Of a stretch of 64,000 bases of DNA, positions 30,701 to 36,908 are shown piece by piece; position 1 is the first letter of the stretch, and the number at the start of each line of letters is the position of its first letter. The notes below the pieces were generated by a model. That model saw only the letters and a list, made by a program, of their open reading frames with translations. It was not told the origin of the DNA and ran no database searches. The DNA comes from an uncultured Dysgonomonas sp. GTDB lineage: Bacteria > Bacteroidota > Bacteroidia > Bacteroidales > Dysgonomonadaceae. The DNA lies in assembly GCF_934668725.1 (NCBI RefSeq), contig NZ_CAKUOF010000013.1, forward strand, positions 1-64,000, read 5' to 3'. Position numbers and translations under genes: made by a program.

Positions 30701-31022
30701 CAGTATATGTCAGTCTAAGAGGCTCTCCTCCAGATGAGGGTATTGTAAACACTTCGGTGTTACCATCGTATTGCCCTGTAAAGGCAATTGTTTTACCATC
30801 GGGCGAAAATTTAGGAAACATCTCATATCCGACATGAGAAGTCAAGCGTTGAGCTTCACCACCATTGATGGATGTTTTATACAAATCGCCGGCATACGAA
30901 AATACAATTTCCTGACCATTGGTTGCCGGAAAACGCAATAAACGTGCTTCTTGAGCCAATACCTGTGGTAAGAAGAAGACCACAGATAATAAAAATAACA
31001 TTACCTTTTTTCTTGTAATCAT
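27777..31022 (-). CDS. Exported tricorn-type S41 protease
   Basis: A 1081-residue protease with a clear signal peptide (cut near VLAQ, residue 23), hence periplasmic or surface, unlike archaeal cytosolic tricorn. WD40/TolB-type propeller repeats fill residues about 30-540 (FSPDGKTIAF, WSPDGKSIAY, FSPDNKWLAY). They are followed by a low-complexity linker with TKSDNTAGSKKAGAEKKD, a second beta region, the tricorn C1 domain with catalytic His in LNCGHAYV, a PDZ domain (DAKVGDFIVAIDGIPT) and the S41 catalytic domain with the serine motif NKYSASDGD. It probably degrades peptides delivered to the periplasm. It stands alone with its own promoter-like box and terminator. Confidence 0.93.
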   Translation of the reverse strand: MITRKKVMLFLLSVVFFLPQVLAQEARLLRFPATNGQEIVFSYAGDLYKTSINGGEAQRLTSHVGYEMFPKFSPDGKTIAFTGQYDGNTEVFTIPSSGGEPLRLTYTATNSRDDIGDRMGPNNIVMAWTPDGKNIVYRNRISDGFTGKLKQVSNQGGLSETIPLPEGGFCSYSPDGKKLAYNRVMREFRTWKYYKGGMADDIWVYAPATKSVENITNNDAQDIMPMWIGDEIYFISDRDRTMNIFVYNTKTKQTSKVTNFTEYDVKFPTYHGNTIVFENGGYIYKLDAGNKQPVKVDITLSSDNIYARSEIKNGEKYISAVSLSPDGERLVVTARGEVFNLPADKGVTKNMTRSPGAHDRNAQWSPDGKSIAYISDKTGETELYIQDATGSDPVQLTSNNDTYIRDFSWSPDSKSIVYTDRKNRINLLNVATKQKTVLLTDPVSEPRGVSFSPDNKWLAYTRTESNEFNVIYLFNIAEKKETAVTDKWYESYSPVFSKDGKYLIFASARDFNPIYGSKEWNHVYPNTNGIYMTLLSKTTPSPFLEKDAEVKVDNNATKSDNTAGSKKAGAEKKDSTNIVKIDFDGITDRIIKLPLEPSNYWGFYSDGAKVYYNKGGSASLFDLKTQKEETIAEGASIYIENYDKKALFLKNKQIYVTNIPNGKTELKDPVNLSNMKITTDYPQEWNQIFNEAWRVYRDGFYVENMHGVDWKAIKEKYAVLLPYVKNRLDLNYMIGELIGELNCGHAYVNPGEVDRPERISTGLLGAEISRDNSGFFRIEKILQGASWSKNLRSPLTDAGIDAKVGDFIVAIDGIPTNSVNDMYSLLVGKAGVPTEISLNNKAQLAGARKIVITPLAEEYSLYHYEWVQNNIKKVDKASNGKIGYIYIPDMGVEGLNEFARYFYPQLDKEGLIIDDRANGGGNVSPMILERLAREPYRLTMRRGSTHIGTVPDAVQVGPKVCLINKYSASDGDLFPWGFRALGLGKLIGTRTWGGIVGISSSLPFIDGTDIRVPFFTSYDAKTGEWIIENHGVDPDIVIDNDPVKEWNGEDQQLNRAIEEVMKELKNREPLKPVPAPRVWNK

Positions 31023-31054
31023 AATAATGTAACAGTTAATTTTTTCACATAAAA

Positions 31055-31062
31055 CAAAGGTA
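31055..31062 (-). promoter_or_regulatory. Candidate -7 box for tricorn-protease gene
   Basis: TACCTTTG on the minus strand matches TAnnTTTG and lies 32 bp upstream of the start codon. No good -33 TTTG was found at the right distance. Confidence 0.45.
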
Positions 31063-31169
31063 AAGGTTTGTAACGAAAGAAAAACAGTTTAGTCTGCTTT
31101 TTACCAAAAATCAAACTAAATATATCTATAAAAAATAATTTATATCACTTTTTGTCATTAAGTAAATAA

Positions 31170-31191
31170 CGGTTATCCGTATAGATAACCG
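31170..31191 (-). terminator. Probable terminator of the GH43-GH10 gene
   Basis: A perfect 8-bp stem (31170-31177 with 31184-31191, CGGTTATC arms, 6-nt loop), 32 bp past the stop codon. It is followed on the minus strand by TTATTTACTT, only moderately T-rich. Confidence 0.55.
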
Positions 31192-31223
31192 CTACTACCA
31201 AAAACATAAACCTGAATAAACAA

Positions 31224-33929
31224 TTAAAACTCCACTATATTCCAAAAACTCTGTTTTGCATTTAAATCATTGTCAAAAACCATCGGATAATCATGCCTGT
31301 TGGGAACAGGAAAGTTGTGCAGCCACGTATAATTATCAGCGAGCCCCCAGAAAGTAACACTGCTGATTTTTCCTTTATTGGCACGTAACACTTCAAATAT
31401 CATTTTGTACATATCAGCTTGTTGTTTCGCCAGCTCAGGAGTCCATGCACGGGTTTCTTTTACCTGATTTTTTGCTCCTTCGCCGTGATATGTCGTGTAA
31501 ACAGTGAGATCTAATTCTGTAATATGAATGTCAAGTCCTAGAGATGAAAACATGTCTATCGATTTTTGAATATCTTCACGTGTAATGTCCTGCATACTCC
31601 AATGTCCTTGCATACCGACTCCATGAACAGGTACACCTGCTTCTTTCAGTCGTTTAAGCAATTGATATGCTTTCTCTCGTTTTTGAGGTTGAACAAGGTT
31701 ATAGTCATTATAAAATAGCTTTACATTGGGGTTTATACGATGAGCTGTTCTAAAAGCACGTTCTATATATGCTTCCTTACAAGCTTTATACCAAGGGCTG
31801 TCTGTCCGGTAAAACTCATCGGGCTTGTCAGATAATGCTTCGTTTACTACATCCCAGCAATACACATCATCTTTGAAATGAGTCATTACATCAGTCATGT
31901 AATTTTCCATGCGATTATATAATACACTTGAATCAAGAGGGTTGCCATTATCGTCTAAGAAAAACCATTCGGGCGTCTGATTATGCCAAACAAGAGTATG
32001 TCCGCGCAGCTTCATATTATTCTCACGAGCAAAACGGACAATACGATCGGCATTTTTATAATTGTATCCGCCACCCTTTACCAATAAATTGACTGGTTTC
32101 ATATCATTCTCTGCTGTTAGACTATTAAAGTGCTTCTTTATCATGGCAGCTTCCTGACCGGCAAGGTGATTCATCGATACAGCAACACCCATTTGAAAAT
32201 CATCTTTATACACTTCTTTCAAGGCAGGGATTACATTTGCCGAAGAAGCATACATCCCAATCATTACCCCCGTAAATCCTCCTGCCGATTGTGTACTCAG
32301 ATTCTTTGCATCTATATTCTCGGCAACCGTTTGCCATGTCTTTCCTGAATCGAAAGAGGCGAAAAAGCTGTATTTATCATTGTCTCCTGTAATCCTTAAT
32401 TTTACAGGGGTTTGTATATATTCGTCAGGTATCGGAATTTGAGCTATGCGCTTTCTTTCTTTTTCGCAACGATCCACAACCAGTACCTCTTTATTATTAT
32501 CTATTGTTTTCCCAAAAACAAAATTAAATGCTTCATTTTGATAGCACACCAGTCCTGCGAGATCATGAGAGTTTTCAGGTATAAACTGTACTTCTGTTTC
32601 AGCCTCGAAAACAAGGTGTTGCTGACGGCGGCCAATAAAAGCCGGATTATCCACATCGTAAATACTTCGGGGTATAGCGTCTAGTATAAGGTTCCCATTT
32701 TTCAATTGCCACCATTCGCCACGTGGTGTACGTATAAATGACCATTCTTTAGCCAACGTATTCAGTTCGAAATCGTCTTTCCAAGTAAAATTACCTGAGA
32801 AAAAGTTTGTACCATTCGGGGCAAGCCCTTTTTTCTTCACAACAGTGGGAACCGGAATCCCTTTCTCCAGAATTATTGGAAAGCCGTCTTTCCACTTTAC
32901 AGGCAACAGAAACGTTTCACGTCCTGTATTATAATGATTTCCCTCATAAGGGCGGCATCCTAAAAATACGGCGTACCACTCTCCAGTGGGAGTTTCTACT
33001 AAATCGGCATGTCCTACACTGGTTACTATATCAGGACGAGGTTCTGCCATGTCTCGCTGGGTGAGGATCGGGTTGTTTTCATAAGGAACATAAGTCCCTT
33101 TTACATTGTTGGAACGAAGTATTACTTCCGAGTGATTTACACTTGTGCCTCCTTCGGCAGCCATCAGATAATACTTATCATTTACTTTATAGATATGAGG
33201 GCCTTCTATCCAAACAGGTTTTTTACTGCGGTCTACACCTCCGTCAAGCAATAATTTACGCTCTCCGAATGTCTTGTCGGTTTGTGTGTCATAATCATGT
33301 ATCCATATTGCCCTGTGCCCGTTCCATTCGGGAGTTCCTTCGGGTGCATCGTTATGTATAATGTATGCTTTGCCATCATCGTCAAAAAACAAAGAGGGGT
33401 CTATTCCTCCGACGTTGGGAAGCGGTATAGGTTCAGACCAATCGTTCAGCTTAGGGTCTTTGGTTTTTACTATAAAGTTACCAATACCGTCTACACTGGT
33501 AGTTATCATATAGAAAGTATCGTTGTGCTTGTTATATTGTATATCGGGTGCATATATTCCACCTGATAGCCGGATACCATCCAGTTTGAGTTGCGAAGGA
33601 CGGTTCAATACAAAACCAATTTGCGTCCAGTTCACCAAATCGGTACTATGCAAAATGGGGACTCCGGGATAGTACGAAAAAGTAGAATGTACCATGTAAT
33701 AGTCGTTTCCCTTGCGACAGATACTGGGGTCGGGATAAAATCCACTGACAATCGGGTTAAAAAACTCATTTTTCGGATCAATTTTTCGATTAAATCGGCT
33801 GTCATTCCCTTTGTACTCAAAATAATCAAATTTGGCCTGATTAGTTTGTGCCTGAACATTTGTAGTCGCTAAAGGGGTAAATTGAAAACCGATAGTCGTA
33901 ACCAGTATTAGTTTTAAAATTTTCTGCAT
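31224..33929 (-). CDS. Bifunctional GH43-GH10 enzyme (arabinofuranosidase/xylosidase plus endo-xylanase)
   Basis: A 901-residue exported fusion. The start at 33929 gives a clean signal peptide (MQKILKL to NVQA); the longer frame to 33974 does not. Residues about 50-370 form a GH43 beta-propeller with general base Asp67 in FYPDPS, the GGIDPSLFF block and the acid in WIEGPHIYKV. Residues about 375-575 form a beta-sandwich of the GH43 C2/DUF1349 kind. Residues about 580-901 form a GH10 barrel with GHTLVWHNQTP, acid/base Glu697 in VVNEALS and nucleophile Glu805 in ITELDLTVY. It could cleave the xylan backbone and trim side chains or ends. No SusCD is adjacent, but upstream elements match those of the glucuronoxylan SusC gene. 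Confidence 0.94.
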   Translation of the reverse strand: MQKILKLILVTTIGFQFTPLATTNVQAQTNQAKFDYFEYKGNDSRFNRKIDPKNEFFNPIVSGFYPDPSICRKGNDYYMVHSTFSYYPGVPILHSTDLVNWTQIGFVLNRPSQLKLDGIRLSGGIYAPDIQYNKHNDTFYMITTSVDGIGNFIVKTKDPKLNDWSEPIPLPNVGGIDPSLFFDDDGKAYIIHNDAPEGTPEWNGHRAIWIHDYDTQTDKTFGERKLLLDGGVDRSKKPVWIEGPHIYKVNDKYYLMAAEGGTSVNHSEVILRSNNVKGTYVPYENNPILTQRDMAEPRPDIVTSVGHADLVETPTGEWYAVFLGCRPYEGNHYNTGRETFLLPVKWKDGFPIILEKGIPVPTVVKKKGLAPNGTNFFSGNFTWKDDFELNTLAKEWSFIRTPRGEWWQLKNGNLILDAIPRSIYDVDNPAFIGRRQQHLVFEAETEVQFIPENSHDLAGLVCYQNEAFNFVFGKTIDNNKEVLVVDRCEKERKRIAQIPIPDEYIQTPVKLRITGDNDKYSFFASFDSGKTWQTVAENIDAKNLSTQSAGGFTGVMIGMYASSANVIPALKEVYKDDFQMGVAVSMNHLAGQEAAMIKKHFNSLTAENDMKPVNLLVKGGGYNYKNADRIVRFARENNMKLRGHTLVWHNQTPEWFFLDDNGNPLDSSVLYNRMENYMTDVMTHFKDDVYCWDVVNEALSDKPDEFYRTDSPWYKACKEAYIERAFRTAHRINPNVKLFYNDYNLVQPQKREKAYQLLKRLKEAGVPVHGVGMQGHWSMQDITREDIQKSIDMFSSLGLDIHITELDLTVYTTYHGEGAKNQVKETRAWTPELAKQQADMYKMIFEVLRANKGKISSVTFWGLADNYTWLHNFPVPNRHDYPMVFDNDLNAKQSFWNIVEF

Positions 33930-33954
33930 AATATGATAGAAATATGATGATATG

Positions 33955-33985
33955 CAAATGTAGAGCGAGTACAATAACGCTCAAA
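33955..33985 (-). promoter_or_regulatory. Promoter of the GH43-GH10 gene
   Basis: On the minus strand TTTG (33985-33982), a 19-bp spacer and TACATTTG (33962-33955) match the Bacteroidetes sigma consensus exactly. The -7 box ends 25 bp before the ATG at 33929. A TGTTACAC element starts 7 bp upstream of the -33 box, a suitable position for an activator. Confidence 0.75.
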
Positions 33986-34180
33986 AGATTCTTGTTACAC
34001 ACTTTTTAGAGCAGGAAACTTCTGCTGCCTTATTTGTAACATTTATTTTGCAGGTCGTAACATTGCGCCTCTTCATTAGGCGGAACAGGGTATAAGTTCT
34101 CAATAGGTTAAATCTGTCTCATGTCCTTTTTATGTCCTTTTATGTCCAATTTGTGACGGTCATTAATGGTTGTTAGAGCC

Positions 34181-34188
34181 TATATTTG
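34181..34188 (+). promoter_or_regulatory. Candidate -7 box of the galactan locus
   Basis: TATATTTG matches TAnnTTTG and lies 44 bp upstream of the ATG at 34233. There is no TTTG at the -33 position. The ATGTCC repeats end about 10 bp upstream of where it would be, as expected for an activator-dependent promoter. Confidence 0.5.
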
Positions 34189-34232
34189 CTATTATTCGAG
34201 CCTGATCTAAAACCGTTAATACGAAATATACC

Positions 34233-36794
34233 ATGAAAGTTTTTTTTATAACCTTAATGTGCTTGCTATTCTCATATCCGACATTTGCTCAGAAGGAGGA
34301 TAAAATTGCAACTATTTATATAGATAAACACGGAGTCATGCGATGGTCGGACTCTCGTGCAGAAGCATCTTTTTATGGTGTGAATTATACGTTACCTTTT
34401 GCCCATGCTTACAGGGCGATGGGTTATCTGGGTAAAGATCGTAAAGAAGCCATTGATAGAGATGTATATCATCTATCCCGATTAGGATTCAATGCCTATC
34501 GCATACATGTGTGGGACGTTGAGATTTCGGATGCTAAAGGACAACTTTTAGAAAACGATCACCTGAACTTGCTGGATTATCTGATCTCAAAATTAAAAGA
34601 ACGAAACATTCGCATATTGATTACTACCATGACCAATTTTGGCAATGGTTATCCCGAACGAAATCAGAATACAGGAGCATTTACCTATCTCTATGATAAA
34701 TGCCAGATACATAACAATCCCGAAGCTATTGCAGCTCAGGAGAATTATATCGGGCAATTGGTAAAACACTTAAACCCATATACCAAACGATCGTATAAAG
34801 ACGATCCGTTTATAATAGGGTTTGAGATTAATAACGAGCCTTGCCATTCGGGAACTCCTGCCCAAACCGAAGAATATATAAACAAGATGCTGGCAGCACT
34901 CAAAAAAGCAGGAAATAAGAAGCCCGTATTTTATAATGTGAGCCATAATATGTCGCATGTAGAAGCTTATTACAAAACCGATATACAAGGCACTACCTAT
35001 CAGTGGTATCCTATCGGATTGGTTGCAGGGCATACACGCAAAGGAAACTTCCTGCCTTATGTAGATCAGTATAATATCCCTTTCTCTAATTTGAAGAACT
35101 TCGACAAAAAGGCTAAAGCTGTATATGAGTTCGATCCTGCTGATATTACCTATTCGTATATGTACCCTGCCATGGCTCGTACATTCAGAAGCGAGGGGGT
35201 TCAGTGGATTACTCAATTTGCTTATGACCCTATTGATATGGCGTGGGCTAATACCGAATATCAGACTCATTTTCTGAACTTGGCATACACGCCGAATAAG
35301 GCTATCAGTATGAAAATAGCTGCCGAAGTAGCTTATTCGATACCCCGAAATCAGAAATTTAATACATATCCGCAGGACACAATTTTCGACAAATTTCAAG
35401 TGAGTTATTTACAGGATTTGAGTGTATTGAACAGTGGCGATAAGTTTTTCTATTCCAATAACACTATATCTAAACCGATTGCTCCCGAGCAATTGAAATC
35501 GATTGCCGGATGTGGAAGTTCTCCCATTATTACTTACGAAGGAACAGGAGCTTATTTTATAGACCAATTAGAAGATGGAGTTTGGCGATTGGAAGTAATG
35601 CCCGATGCAGTTCAGATACAAGACCCTTTCGAAAAACCATCTTTGGATAAAGAGGTGGTAACCATTGCTTGGAACGAATGGAATATGGATATTAAATTAC
35701 CTCAATTGGGTGAAAATTTTAAAGTAGCGGCTATTAACAAAGGAAACACTTTGAATAAAGCATCCAACGGAACAAGCATTGCTATAAAACCGGGAGTGTA
35801 TTTGCTTACTCTGGTAAATTATACACCTAAAAACCAATGGTCTGCAAATACTAAGTGGAAGAATATCACTTTAGGGGAATATGTAGCACCCGAAGCACGT
35901 GCCAAAACTTTCTCAGTAGTTCATCATCCTGATAAAGTAATAGAAGCTGATAAATCTTTACAGATAGAAGCCAATATTGTAGGACCTGCATTCCCCGATT
36001 CGGTGATTATATATACAGATAAAGTATCATTTTGGTCTGATAAAAATCCATATATAAAAATGAATCGTACACATGGATATACTTACGAAGCAACCATTCC
36101 TGCTGAGATGGTTCGCGAAGGAATATTCAGGTACAATATTATAGTATGCAGTGGAGGTAAGAATTATACATTTCCCGCAGGTCTAGAAGGAAACCCTCTT
36201 GATTGGAATTTCTATCAGTCTAAATATTACGAAAGTAGGGTAGTGTCGCCCACCAGTCCAATTGAATTGGTAAAGATCACAGATGAGTATAGCGATATTG
36301 AAACGTATGGAATACCCGAAACATCTTATATAACCCGAAGATTAAATGTGAGTAATTTAACTGAAAGTAATTCACTAAAATTTGATTTCAAAGTAAAAGA
36401 CTCGGACGCACGTTTCTTTTGGAGAAAATATATAAGGGATTACGTTTCAACTAGAAGAGAGTGTTTACAACAAGCCAAATATGTATGTGTCGATATTAAA
36501 AATACAGAAGGTATAGACAATTTGAAAATTGGTTTTGTAACTAGTAACGGATTCACTTATACATCGAAAGTTTCTTTAAACGATAAAGGTGTGATAAGGG
36601 TTAGATTATCAGACTTGAAACAAGATGTAACAACTTTACTGCCGTCTCCTTATCCGACTTTTTTAGAGCGGACTTTTATTCCTGATACTCAAATACCATT
36701 CAAAATTGGAGACATAGAAATGTTGCAAATATCAACAACAAATAACATAACCGAAAAAGCAAATATAGAATTGGGAAGCGTATGGATAGAATGA
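34233..36794 (+). CDS. Exported clan GH-A glycosidase-like protein (family uncertain, GH5/GH147-like)
   Basis: An 853-residue secreted protein with a signal peptide (MKVFFIT to TFAQ, residue 19). Residues about 35-400 look like a clan-A (beta/alpha)8 glycosidase: YRIHVWD strand, ITTMTNFGNGYPER, the acid/base candidate in FEINNEPCHSG and a nucleophile candidate in AVYEFDPAD. C-terminal regions (about 420-853) are beta-rich and resemble carbohydrate-binding or sandwich domains. It is the first gene of the galactan locus, 114 bp before SusC. From context it may be a beta-galactosidase or galactanase; GH147, known from a Bacteroides galactan locus, is one possibility I cannot verify without a search. 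The fold is fairly certain, the family and substrate are not. Confidence 0.75.
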   Translation: MKVFFITLMCLLFSYPTFAQKEDKIATIYIDKHGVMRWSDSRAEASFYGVNYTLPFAHAYRAMGYLGKDRKEAIDRDVYHLSRLGFNAYRIHVWDVEISDAKGQLLENDHLNLLDYLISKLKERNIRILITTMTNFGNGYPERNQNTGAFTYLYDKCQIHNNPEAIAAQENYIGQLVKHLNPYTKRSYKDDPFIIGFEINNEPCHSGTPAQTEEYINKMLAALKKAGNKKPVFYNVSHNMSHVEAYYKTDIQGTTYQWYPIGLVAGHTRKGNFLPYVDQYNIPFSNLKNFDKKAKAVYEFDPADITYSYMYPAMARTFRSEGVQWITQFAYDPIDMAWANTEYQTHFLNLAYTPNKAISMKIAAEVAYSIPRNQKFNTYPQDTIFDKFQVSYLQDLSVLNSGDKFFYSNNTISKPIAPEQLKSIAGCGSSPIITYEGTGAYFIDQLEDGVWRLEVMPDAVQIQDPFEKPSLDKEVVTIAWNEWNMDIKLPQLGENFKVAAINKGNTLNKASNGTSIAIKPGVYLLTLVNYTPKNQWSANTKWKNITLGEYVAPEARAKTFSVVHHPDKVIEADKSLQIEANIVGPAFPDSVIIYTDKVSFWSDKNPYIKMNRTHGYTYEATIPAEMVREGIFRYNIIVCSGGKNYTFPAGLEGNPLDWNFYQSKYYESRVVSPTSPIELVKITDEYSDIETYGIPETSYITRRLNVSNLTESNSLKFDFKVKDSDARFFWRKYIRDYVSTRRECLQQAKYVCVDIKNTEGIDNLKIGFVTSNGFTYTSKVSLNDKGVIRVRLSDLKQDVTTLLPSPYPTFLERTFIPDTQIPFKIGDIEMLQISTTNNITEKANIELGSVWIE

Positions 36795-36908
36795 GCTCGC
36801 ATATCTTTTTACCACTTTGGAAAGTATAATGACCATAGAACGTTGTCATTAAAAATGTGGGGATTATCCCTATAAGAACAAAACCTTATCTTAAAACATA
36901 TTTAAACC

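Larger units (their letters stand above)
33930..34232. promoter_or_regulatory. Divergent regulatory region with two distinct phased repeat clusters
   Basis: 303 bp with no gene. On the xylanase side are TGTTACAC (33993-34000), TGTAACAT (34035-34042) and CGTAACAT (34056-34063), at multiples of about 21 bp. On the galactan side are three ATGTCC copies at 34121, 34132 and 34142, 10-11 bp apart. GAGCG/CGCTC arms (33963-33982) flank the xylanase promoter spacer. Confidence 0.75.

Noticed and set aside
31028..31076. Two TGTAAC words (31028 and 31069) upstream of the tricorn gene, 41 bp apart
   Set aside because: They match only six of eight bases of the xylan motif, one lies inside the short leader, and the gene has no link to xylan. 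Probably chance.
34770..35399. 209-residue antisense frame within the clan-A glycosidase gene
   Set aside because: It is a shadow of a clearly coding plus-strand gene with recognisable motifs.
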